Shown: one piece after another, positions 1-7,066 of the stretch
Position numbering within the stretch: position 1 is the stretch's first letter
Layout of the letters: every line of letters begins with the position of its first letter
Origin: JAWWBG01 sp033721095
GTDB taxonomy: Bacteria; Actinomycetota; Nitriliruptoria; Nitriliruptorales; Nitriliruptoraceae
DNA length: 16,573 bases
Reading direction: 5' to 3'
NCBI GenBank assembly: GCA_033721095.1
Contig: JAWWBG010000035.1
Span: 1-16,573 of the forward strand
Program-made: the position numbers and the translations under genes
Notes under the pieces: model-generated
Database searches by the model: none
What the model was told of the DNA's origin: nothing
Seen by the model: only the letters and a program-made list of their open reading frames with translations

Positions 1-226
1 CCTTGATGTCGTGGACGGCGCTCGTGCCGCGACTGGGTGACCGACGTGTTTCTCCGGTGTCGACGAGCAGGTCCGTGCGCACGTCGGCCGAAGGGAAGTA
101 GTAGGTCGGGTAGTAGGGCTTCTCCCACACGAGCTTGACGTTCTGCGAGTCGGCGATCCACTCGCCACCGAGCAGCACACGGATGCGCTTCGGGCTGTCC
201 TCGACACGAACTCGTCCACGGGCCAT
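1..226 (-). CDS. DUF427 family protein (3' end outside window)
   Basis: The minus strand reads from ATG at 226 to the window edge without a stop, giving 75 residues of an N-terminal part. The order of signals fits the DUF427 family (Pfam NTP_transf_9): a strand ending in GGEWIADS, then a KPYYPTYYFPSADVR segment, matching the family's 'ADS...P.YYFP..DV' core, followed by the expected TDLL. The start is supported by GGAGA about 9 bases upstream. The family's biochemical role is not established; it is a small, usually stand-alone cytoplasmic beta-barrel domain, so I assign no function. It is divergent from the MFS transporter, with 124 bases between the starts. Family assignment is fairly sure; the C-terminal half cannot be judged. 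Confidence 0.8.
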   Translation of the reverse strand, partial: MARGRVRVEDSPKRIRVLLGGEWIADSQNVKLVWEKPYYPTYYFPSADVRTDLLVDTGETRRSPSRGTSAVHDIK

Positions 227-350
227 TGCAGCTGTCTCCATCGGCGTCGAGTCCTGAAACGGGAACAGGGGCCGGCAACATTCCCTTGTTGTGTGGAAGG
301 ATGCCCCCTGATCGCGGGCGCCCCCACGGTGCGCCGTCGAGGGTGTGAGG
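227..350. promoter_or_regulatory. Divergent intergenic region, DUF427 / MFS transporter
   Basis: This 124-base gap must hold the promoters of both flanking genes. It contains small inverted repeats, CAACA-N6-TGTTG at 276-291 and GGGAA-N15-TTCCC at 261-285, which overlap and could be an operator or chance. On the minus strand TTGCCG (278-273) is a possible -35 box, but I find no convincing -10 at the right distance. The gap is therefore regulatory by position only. Confidence 0.3.
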
Positions 351-1694
351 ATGTCGGAGAGCCAGCGGATCATCCGCAGCTACTACGCGATCGCGGCCCT
401 CTTCACGTTGTCGGCCTCGATCATCTGGGGGGTCAACACCCTCTTCCTGCTGGACGCGGGGCTGGACCTGTTCGGCGTGTTCGTGGCCAACGCGGGCTAC
501 AGCCTGGGGACATTCCTGTTCGAGATCCCCACCGGCGTCGTCGCCGACACGCTCGGCCGTCGGACATCCTTTCTGCTCTCGGTGGTCGTGCTGGGCGTCG
601 TCACGCTGGCCTACGTCGGTCTTGCGGCCGTCGGAGCCGGCTTGATCCCATTCGCGCTCGTGTCGATCCTCCTTGGCCTCGGGTTCACGTTCTACTCGGG
701 CGCCGTCGACGCGTGGCTCGTCGATGCGCTCGCGACCACGGACCACAGCGGACCGTTGGATCCCGTGTTCGCGCGGGCCGGCATGTTTCGTGGAGCATCG
801 ATGATCCTCGGCACGGTCGGCGGCGGGCTGCTGGGGCAGTTGGACCTGGCCCTTCCCTTCGTCGTCCGTTCGGCTCTGCTCGCCCTGCTGTTTGTCGTCG
901 CCTGGGGCAGGATGTACGACATCGGCTACGTGCCGCGCTCGCTGACGCGGCACAACGCCATCGAGGAGATGGTCGCGACGGGGCGCAACGGGATCCGGAC
1001 TGCCCTCGGCACTCCTGACCTCCGGCTGGTCGTGGTCGCCGGCTCGGTGTCGAGCGGGTTCTTCATCTACGCGTGGTATGCGTGGCCACCCCACTTCCTC
1101 GAGCTGTTCGGCGACTCCGGGGCCGTGTGGGTCGCCGGGCTGGTCACCGCCGGGATGTCGGTCGCCATGTTGCTGGGCAACCTCCTCGTCGAGCGGGTCC
1201 TGGGCACGGTCGAGCGTCGGACCACCCTCATCATCTGGGGCTTTCTGATGGTGGCCGCCGGTGCGTTCGTCGTCGGAACATCGGACGACTTCTGGGTGGC
1301 CGTCGCGGCCCTGCTCGCCATGACCCTGGCATGGGGGCTGATGACGCCGGTCCGCACGGCCTACCTGCACGCTTCGGTGCCGTCCGCCCACCGGGCCACG
1401 GCCGTGTCGACGGACTCGATGGTCACCGGCATGACCCAGGTCGGCGGCCAGGTCGGCCTCGGGGCGCTGGGCCGATCACGCGGTGAGCCCGCCGGCTATC
1501 TCGTCGGCAGCGTCGTCATGGTGGCGGCGCTCCCGCTCCTGTTGGCCGTGAGGAGAATGGGTGCCATCGGCGACCAGATCGAGGAGGGCGGACGGATTGT
1601 CGTCGTGGACGACGCCGCCAGCACGGCCCTGCTGCTGTCGACCGACTTTCCTCCCGATGAGGCGCACGGAGTGAAGCATCGTGACGACCGCTGA
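351..1694 (+). CDS. MFS transporter
   Basis: A 447-residue membrane protein with about 11-12 hydrophobic segments, the usual size of a major facilitator. The clearest signature is motif A in the loop after the second helix: GVVADTLGRR at about residues 62-71, preceded by EIPT. Such proteins move small molecules across the cytoplasmic membrane using the proton or another ion gradient; the substrate cannot be read from the sequence. I chose ATG 351 because GAGGG lies 7 bases upstream; a GTG two codons earlier would sit almost on top of that ribosome site. The C-terminal ~40 residues are hydrophilic. The stop lies inside the next gene (14-base overlap), so the transporter and the TPR-LuxR regulator are probably co-transcribed and translationally coupled. 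This suggests, without proving, that the regulator senses something the transporter handles. Confidence 0.85.
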   Translation: MSESQRIIRSYYAIAALFTLSASIIWGVNTLFLLDAGLDLFGVFVANAGYSLGTFLFEIPTGVVADTLGRRTSFLLSVVVLGVVTLAYVGLAAVGAGLIPFALVSILLGLGFTFYSGAVDAWLVDALATTDHSGPLDPVFARAGMFRGASMILGTVGGGLLGQLDLALPFVVRSALLALLFVVAWGRMYDIGYVPRSLTRHNAIEEMVATGRNGIRTALGTPDLRLVVVAGSVSSGFFIYAWYAWPPHFLELFGDSGAVWVAGLVTAGMSVAMLLGNLLVERVLGTVERRTTLIIWGFLMVAAGAFVVGTSDDFWVAVAALLAMTLAWGLMTPVRTAYLHASVPSAHRATAVSTDSMVTGMTQVGGQVGLGALGRSRGEPAGYLVGSVVMVAALPLLLAVRRMGAIGDQIEEGGRIVVVDDAASTALLLSTDFPPDEAHGVKHRDDR

Positions 1695-3333
1695 GGAGTT
1701 CCTCCACGCGGGCGAGTGGGAAGCGGCCCGGGAAGCCTTCCGCGCCATGCTCGACGTCGAGGAGACCGCAGCTGCGCAGGAGGGACTGGCCCGCGCCAGC
1801 CGTGCCCTCGACGACCACGCCACCGCGACCGCGGCCCTCGAGCGCGCGTACCGGCTGCACGTGGAGGGCGGATCGGGCCCGGAGGCCGCCAGGGTCGCCA
1901 GCGTCCTCGCGGACCTCGCGATCTCGAACACGGGGGATGCCGCCGTCGCCAGCGGCTGGCTGCTGCGGGCGCGGCATCACCTGCGCGACCACCCCGACAA
2001 CCCGGAATGGCCGTTGGTGGTCGTGATGCAGGCCTACATCAAGCTCGCCTACGACAAGGACGCAGCGGCCGCGAGGGTCCTCGCCAACGAAGCCCACGAG
2101 CTCGCCCAACGGCTGGACGACACCACGGCCGAGGTCATCGCGAAGGCGCACCTGGGGCTGGTGCGCGTGTCCGAGGGGGAGGTCGCCGAAGGGATGCAGC
2201 TGCTCGACGAGGCCACGGCCGCCGCGGCGGGCGGCGAGGTCCCCGTCGAGGTCGCGCTCGACACCTACTGCGTGCTGATCACCGCCTGCGAACGGGTGCG
2301 TGACTACCACCGGGTCCGGCAGTGGGCGAACGCCGTCATGGACCAGGCCACGGGGCCCAACGTCGAGGACTTCATGACCTTCGCCCGGACCGAATACGCG
2401 CACGTCCTGGCGCGCACCGGTGAGCTCGACGAGGCCGAGCGGCAGCTGCGCATCATCACCGACGATCGCGACGCGCGACCGCTCGCGGCCGCGATGGCCT
2501 GGGTCCACCTTGCCGACGTCCAGCTCGCGCGCGGCGACGTCGAGCAGGCCGACAGGACGCTCGCGATCGCCGAACGCGAACCGTTCCGCCGCGGCGTGCG
2601 GCATCTCGCCATGGCCGAGCGTGCGGCGATCCTGCTTGCGCAGGGCGATGCGCAGGCGGCGGCGGACATGGCACAACGCCACCTGCGGGCCGTGTCCCCG
2701 TCAGCGCGGGTCGAGCGTGTCGGTGTGCTCGAGACGCTGGTCCGGGCGAGCGCGGTCCTGGGTGACCGTCCCTCGGCGAAACACGCGCTGGCCGAGCTCG
2801 AGGCCATTGCCGGGGCCATCGCCACGAACGGGATCCGGGCTGCTGGACTCGCGAGCGCCGCCCACGTGGCCGAGCTCGACGACGATCTCGAGCGGGCGAT
2901 CGAGAACCTGGTGGATGCACTGGAGCTCTACGAGGACGCCGGCATGACACCCTCGGTCGTGGCGACACGTGTCGAGCTGGCCCGGCTGCACCGGGCCCAC
3001 GGCGATGTTGCGAGGGCCACCGCCGAGGCGGACCGAGCGAGAGCGGAGGCCGAAGACCTCGGCGCTGCTGGCGCAGCCGTGGCTGCCACGGCGGTCCTCG
3101 ACGGCCTGCGGGAGCCCGGGGACGGCGGCCCCGCCGAGCTGACGAGGCGTGAGGTCGAGGTGTTGCGGCTGGTCGCCGACGGGCTGTCCAACACCGACAT
3201 TGCCGAGCGGCTGGTGCTGTCGGTCCGGACCGTGGAGCGTCACCTCTCCAACATCTACCTGAAGATCGGGGCAACCGGGCCGTCGGCGCGATCCACGGCA
3301 ACGACGTACGCACACCGCCACGGGCTGGTGTAG
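1681..3333 (+). CDS. TPR-repeat transcriptional regulator with C-terminal LuxR HTH
   Basis: A 550-residue protein. Residues 1 to ~480 are almost entirely alpha-helical pairs rich in Ala, Leu and Glu, with the look of tetratricopeptide repeats (several A..A...L.ERA-type helices). Residues 487-550 are a clear GerE/LuxR DNA-binding domain, beginning LTRREVEVLRLVADGLSN and continuing through the recognition helix SVRTVERHLSNIYLK. There is no receiver domain and no P-loop ATPase, unlike MalT-type regulators, so it resembles the sensor-plus-output half of such a protein. It starts at GTG 1681 with GGAG 9 bases upstream, inside the end of the MFS gene. The likely role is a cytoplasmic activator whose TPR solenoid binds a protein or small-molecule partner. 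Its targets are unknown; the overlapping transporter and the following methyltransferase are the obvious candidates. Confidence 0.85.
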   Translation: MTTAEEFLHAGEWEAAREAFRAMLDVEETAAAQEGLARASRALDDHATATAALERAYRLHVEGGSGPEAARVASVLADLAISNTGDAAVASGWLLRARHHLRDHPDNPEWPLVVVMQAYIKLAYDKDAAAARVLANEAHELAQRLDDTTAEVIAKAHLGLVRVSEGEVAEGMQLLDEATAAAAGGEVPVEVALDTYCVLITACERVRDYHRVRQWANAVMDQATGPNVEDFMTFARTEYAHVLARTGELDEAERQLRIITDDRDARPLAAAMAWVHLADVQLARGDVEQADRTLAIAEREPFRRGVRHLAMAERAAILLAQGDAQAAADMAQRHLRAVSPSARVERVGVLETLVRASAVLGDRPSAKHALAELEAIAGAIATNGIRAAGLASAAHVAELDDDLERAIENLVDALELYEDAGMTPSVVATRVELARLHRAHGDVARATAEADRARAEAEDLGAAGAAVAATAVLDGLREPGDGGPAELTRREVEVLRLVADGLSNTDIAERLVLSVRTVERHLSNIYLKIGATGPSARSTATTYAHRHGLV

Positions 3334-3348
3334 CCCGACTACGTGGTC

Positions 3349-3389
3349 CGGCCGCGGGATCTGCGTGCCGGCACCGATGCCAGCGGCCG
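3349..3389 (+). terminator. Possible terminator hairpin after the LuxR gene
   Basis: An outer stem CGGCCGC (3349-3355) pairs with GCGGCCG (3383-3389), and an inner GGCA-CCGA-TGCC hairpin lies at 3370-3381. It begins 15 bases after the regulator's stop and has no T-tract. It could end the MFS-LuxR transcript or be a high-G+C coincidence. Confidence 0.3.
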
Positions 3390-3437
3390 CCGCGTCAGCC
3401 ATGCTGGTCCTCGGCCACCACAGGACAGGAGCGCTGG

Positions 3438-4508
3438 ATGGCTGCACAGGCAACGATTGACGAAGGTCGGGTGGAGGAGTTCGGCGGCCGGCTCGTGGGG
3501 ATCCTCGACGACGCGAACACCGCCCTGTTCCTGAGCGTCGGCCACCAAACGGGCCTGTTCGACACGATGGCGGGCCTCGAACCGAGCACGAGCACCGAGA
3601 TCGCGCGTGCTGCGGTCCTCGACGAGCGCTACGTCCGCGAGTGGCTGGGCGGCATGACCGTCGCCGGGATCGTCGAGTACGACCCGGCCACCAACACCTA
3701 CACGCTGCCGCCGGAGCACGCGGCGCTGACGACGAGTGACGCGGGCCCGGACAACATGGCCTTCTTCATGCAGTACATCGGCATGCTTGCCAGCGTCGAG
3801 TCCGAGATCGTTCGGGTCTTCCGCGAGGGCGGTGGCGTCCCCTACAGCGCCTTCGACACCTTCCAGGGAATCCAGCGCGAGGAAACAGCCCGGGTCTACG
3901 ACGTGGCGCTGGTGGACACGATCCTCCCGTTGTCATCCGGACTCGTCGAGCTGCTGGAACGCGGCGTGGATGTCGTCGACATCGGATGTGGGGGAGGCCA
4001 CGCCGTCAACGTGATGGCGAGGGCCTTTCCCAACAGCCGCTTCGTCGGCCTCGACATCTCCGAGGAGGGCATCGGGTTCGGGCGCGCCGAAGCCGAGGAG
4101 TGGGGGCTGACCAACGCCCGCTTCGAGGTCGGTGACGCGGCCGAGCTGTCCGGATCGTGGGACGTGATCACGGCGTTCGACACGATCCACGACCAGGCCC
4201 AGCCCACCAAGGTCCTCCAGGCCGTGGCAGGCGCCCTCAAGGACGACGGGATCTTCCTCATGGGTGACATCGCGTTCTCGTCGAACCTCGAGGACAACAT
4301 CGGCAACCCGTTCGCGGCGACCGTCTTCGGCTTCTCGCTGTTCCACTGCATGACCGTGTCGCTCGCCTACGGCGGGGAGGCCCTCGGGACGGCGTGGGGC
4401 GAGCAGCTGGCGCTGTCTATCCTCTCGCACGCCGCCTACACGAACGTCACGACTCCCCAGGTCGATGACGACCCCCTCAACATCTACTACCCGGCGCGAC
4501 TGGCCTGA
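3438..4508 (+). CDS. Winged-helix class I SAM-dependent methyltransferase (Rv2258c-like)
   Basis: A 356-residue protein in two parts. Residues ~25-95 form an N-terminal winged-helix-like dimerisation domain (ALFLSVGHQTGLFDTM, then TEIA...ERYVREWLGGM and a wing ending YTLPPEHA). The Rossmann methyltransferase follows: motif I VDIGCGGG at 180-187, the acidic ribose-binding residue D206 in VGLDIS, and GDA at 232-234 for the adenine. The C-terminal pattern HCMTVSL..GG.ALGTAWGEQ and final NIYYPA match the actinobacterial Rv2258c-like family, whose substrates are mostly unknown small molecules. It uses S-adenosylmethionine in the cytoplasm. ATG 3438 has AGGAG 6 bases upstream. It lies 104 bases after the LuxR regulator on the same strand, possibly under its control. 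Its last 22 bases overlap the 3' end of the convergent mannosidase gene. Confidence 0.85.
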   Translation: MAAQATIDEGRVEEFGGRLVGILDDANTALFLSVGHQTGLFDTMAGLEPSTSTEIARAAVLDERYVREWLGGMTVAGIVEYDPATNTYTLPPEHAALTTSDAGPDNMAFFMQYIGMLASVESEIVRVFREGGGVPYSAFDTFQGIQREETARVYDVALVDTILPLSSGLVELLERGVDVVDIGCGGGHAVNVMARAFPNSRFVGLDISEEGIGFGRAEAEEWGLTNARFEVGDAAELSGSWDVITAFDTIHDQAQPTKVLQAVAGALKDDGIFLMGDIAFSSNLEDNIGNPFAATVFGFSLFHCMTVSLAYGGEALGTAWGEQLALSILSHAAYTNVTTPQVDDDPLNIYYPARLA

Positions 4509-6997
4509 GCGCGTCGGCGCCTCGCGCCGAGGAACAGGCCGACGAGCCCGATGACGAGGCCGCCACCGGTGGCGGGCAATGATCCGCCTGCTGCCGGTGG
4601 GCCCGTCGTTTCGTTCGCCACTCCCGCCGCCGCGCAGCCGAAGTCCTCGAGGGCGTGGGTCGAGAAGCTCGGCGGCGGACTGTCGGATCCCCAGGAACCG
4701 CCCGGGATCGCCGACATCGCAAAGGCCAGGCTTCGACCATCGAGGAGTTCGTCCTCGGTGACCCAGGGGCCGGCCAGTGGCTCGCCGCCAACGCTCGCGC
4801 CGTCCACGAACCTCGTCAGTGCATCTGCGCCAGGGGCCTCGATGACGATGTCGCCACCCGGCCGGTGGATCACGGCGCGTTCGAACGTTGGCGAGCCGAT
4901 CGTCCAGCCGGCTGCGCCGGGGACGACCGGGTGCAGCCCGAGCATCGTCCACACGAGCCAGCCCGACAATGCTCCGAGGTCGTCATTGCCCGGCAGGCCG
5001 TCGATGGTCGGCGTGAACAGCGAGGACGTCCCGCGGGCGACCGCCTGGGTCTGCCAAGGCGCACCAGCCCAGTTGTAGACGTAGGGCGCTTCGAGGTCGT
5101 GCTCGTTGCCCGGTGCGTACTGGTTGCCGAAGTAGAAGATGCCGAAGGCCGTGGCCTGGTTCTGGAGCTTTGGCCACACCACCGGGATCGCAGCCGTCGC
5201 CGGGAACGCGAACAGCGTGTCCAGTCGCTGCCGGACGACGTCCGCCCCGCCCATGGCCTCGATGAGGCCGGCGTAGTCGTGCATCACCAGCCATGAGTAC
5301 TGCCACGAGGTGCCCTCCTGGAAGCCGTAGCCGGACTCGGGCAGGAACGGGCTGGTGAACTCGCCGGACTCCGTCCGCGGGTGGATCCAGCCGTCCTCAT
5401 CGACCAGGTTGCGCCAGCGCCCAGCTCCGTCGACCGCGACCGCCACGTCGTCTGTTTCGCCAAGCCGGTTGGCCCACAAGGCCAGTGCCGCGTCGGCCAC
5501 GCCGTACTCCAAGGTCTGACCCGCGTGACGTCCGCCGCCGCCCTCGATCAGCTCGGTCGGGTTGCCGGGGTGTTCTGTCGGCAGGTAGCCGAGCTCGTCC
5601 AGGACCGGGTCGCGTTCGGTTGCCCGCAGTTGCCAGGCAAGGTCGTACAGCTCGCGCTCCAGCGCTGGTTCGGCGACGTTGCGGCACACACCCGTCACGA
5701 TGAACTGGATGGCCGGGTTGCCCGACATGTAGCCGGGGTCGCGGTAGGCCAGCTGCCAGCGGGGGAGTCGCTCGGCCTGCTGTCCGAAGTCGCGCAGCGA
5801 CGCGAGCATGTCGCGATACTCCGCAGGGTTGATCACGGCCAGCAGCGCGTTCTGACCGCGGTAGGAATCCCACAGCGAGTACTGGCTGTAATGGGGCGTG
5901 TCCGACCGTCGGATGGCCTCGTCCGCACCCATGTACCGGCCGTCGACGTCCGAGAGCAGGTTCGGGAACTGCTGGACGCGGTGGAGCGCCGAGTAGAACG
6001 ACGTCCGTTCGAGGTCGGTGCCACCGGTGACCTCGATGCGGTGCAGGGCCGTGTTCCAGGCGTCGCGTGCGGCCTCGCGGACCTCGGCAAAACTGCGGCC
6101 CTCCGCTTCGGCCTCCAGGTTCGCGAGTGCGCCGGCCGGGTCGGTGAAGCTGACGCCCATGGCGGATTCGAGGACGGCGTCGCCCGGTGCCGTCAGGACC
6201 ACGCCGAGCCCGGTCGCCGTGACCGATTCGCCAACGTTCACGGCCGCACCGTCCAGCGTTGCGACCGACACGGGCCGGTCCAGCCGCAGGGCGGCATGCA
6301 GGACATGGTCAGGTCCGGTCGTGGCCGTCGTCGCCAGGATGGTCCGGTCGTCGAGGACCGTCACGGTGGCCTCGTGCACCCCCTTGAGGTCGCGTCCCGG
6401 GTGGAACACGAGCGTGGGCGTCGATGCCGGGGGGTAGGCCCAGCGATGGAGGCCGGTGCGCTCGGTCGCCGTGAGCTCGGCGCGGACGCCGTAGCGGACC
6501 AGGTCGACGGCGTAGTACCCCGGCTCGGCGACTTCGCTCGCCCGCGAGAAGGGTGACGCGTACGCCGGGACCGGGGCGGTGCCGTCATTCTCCGGCAGCC
6601 CGAACGGCGTGACCGGGCCGACGACGGGCATCAGCGGGAACGAGCCGCCCTGGAAAACACCCGCCGACATGTGGATGTGGCTGAAGCCCGTGATCGACGT
6701 GTTGATCGCGTAGTACCCGCCATAGTTGAGCGGGCCTTCGGTGTCCGGGCCGACGTGGACGAGCCCGTGCGGCAGGAACGGCCCGGGGTTGGTGAAACCG
6801 GGCGGGTACGAGCCGATGAACGGATCGACCCACTGCGTGAGGTCTTCGGCCGCGCCAGCCGGCACCGCTGTCGCCAGCAGCGAGAACACCGCGAGGGCAG
6901 TCCACGTGGCCAAACGGCGCGGACGGCTCGCGAATCGCAACGGTGCTGTGTTCAGTGCGCGCAGGTCGCTGCTCCTCCATCCGGTGATCAGGGCCAT
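4487..6997 (-). CDS. Secreted, sortase-anchored GH92 alpha-mannosidase
   Basis: From ATG 6997 this is 836 residues. Glycoside hydrolase family 92 signatures run throughout: VDPFIG (57-62), an FLPHGLVHVGPDT stretch (74-86), GFSHIH (104-109), QEGTSWQYSW with Glu561 aligning to the family's catalytic acid, PYVYNWAGAPWQTQ, and GNDD (670-673), which carries the catalytic-base region. GH92 enzymes are calcium-dependent inverting exo-alpha-mannosidases, mostly alpha-1,2, acting on N-glycans or fungal mannan. RPRR plus a hydrophobic stretch ending AGAA (about 25-50) is a signal peptide. LPATG (807-811), a hydrophobic segment and RRRR form a sortase cell-wall signal, so the enzyme should act on the outside of the wall. 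No sortase is in the window. The start is uncertain: ATG 6997 has no clear ribosome site, and an in-frame GTG lies at 7042. Because Glu561 is kept, the Gln-substituted mannose-phosphate subtype is unlikely. Exact linkage specificity is inferred only. Confidence 0.9.
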   Translation of the reverse strand: MALITGWRSSDLRALNTAPLRFASRPRRLATWTALAVFSLLATAVPAGAAEDLTQWVDPFIGSYPPGFTNPGPFLPHGLVHVGPDTEGPLNYGGYYAINTSITGFSHIHMSAGVFQGGSFPLMPVVGPVTPFGLPENDGTAPVPAYASPFSRASEVAEPGYYAVDLVRYGVRAELTATERTGLHRWAYPPASTPTLVFHPGRDLKGVHEATVTVLDDRTILATTATTGPDHVLHAALRLDRPVSVATLDGAAVNVGESVTATGLGVVLTAPGDAVLESAMGVSFTDPAGALANLEAEAEGRSFAEVREAARDAWNTALHRIEVTGGTDLERTSFYSALHRVQQFPNLLSDVDGRYMGADEAIRRSDTPHYSQYSLWDSYRGQNALLAVINPAEYRDMLASLRDFGQQAERLPRWQLAYRDPGYMSGNPAIQFIVTGVCRNVAEPALERELYDLAWQLRATERDPVLDELGYLPTEHPGNPTELIEGGGGRHAGQTLEYGVADAALALWANRLGETDDVAVAVDGAGRWRNLVDEDGWIHPRTESGEFTSPFLPESGYGFQEGTSWQYSWLVMHDYAGLIEAMGGADVVRQRLDTLFAFPATAAIPVVWPKLQNQATAFGIFYFGNQYAPGNEHDLEAPYVYNWAGAPWQTQAVARGTSSLFTPTIDGLPGNDDLGALSGWLVWTMLGLHPVVPGAAGWTIGSPTFERAVIHRPGGDIVIEAPGADALTRFVDGASVGGEPLAGPWVTEDELLDGRSLAFAMSAIPGGSWGSDSPPPSFSTHALEDFGCAAAGVANETTGPPAAGGSLPATGGGLVIGLVGLFLGARRRRAQASRAG
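4514..4530 (+). terminator. Hairpin after the methyltransferase, inside the mannosidase 3' end
   Basis: TCGGCGC-CTC-GCGCCGA is a perfect 7-bp stem with a 3-base loop, starting 5 bases after the methyltransferase stop. There is no T-tract. It lies within the coding sequence for the arginine-rich tail of the convergent mannosidase, so its symmetry may partly reflect Arg codons. It is the best candidate terminator for the plus-strand transcript here. Confidence 0.4.
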
Positions 6998-7066
6998 CCC
7001 GTCGTGCAACCTAGGCTGCCCGCTGCGGCGGCAACTTCCCACTGCCGCAACACCTTGGGGAGCGGG
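6998..7066. promoter_or_regulatory. Divergent promoter region, mannosidase / cyclase-ATPase
   Basis: Only 69 bases separate the two starts. On the minus strand TTGCCG (7034-7029), a 15-base spacer and TAGGTT (7013-7008) resemble a short-spaced sigma-70 promoter. Transcription from it would begin within a few bases of ATG 6997, which could explain the missing ribosome site by near-leaderless translation. An inverted repeat TGCGGC-N14-GCCGCA (7024-7049) overlaps this area and could be an operator for both genes. GGGGAG at 7057-7062 is the ribosome site for the plus-strand gene. All of this is by eye. Confidence 0.35.

Noticed and set aside
1516..2682. 388-codon open frame on the minus strand across the LuxR gene
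   Set aside because: It is a mirror of high-G+C coding on the plus strand, rich in Arg and Gly, with no recognisable domain; the plus-strand TPR-LuxR protein is clearly real.
6671..7066. Upstream 132-codon extension of the cyclase-ATPase frame
   Set aside because: It runs antisense through the N-terminal part of the well-supported mannosidase, and the cyclase domain begins right after ATG 7067, which has its own ribosome site.
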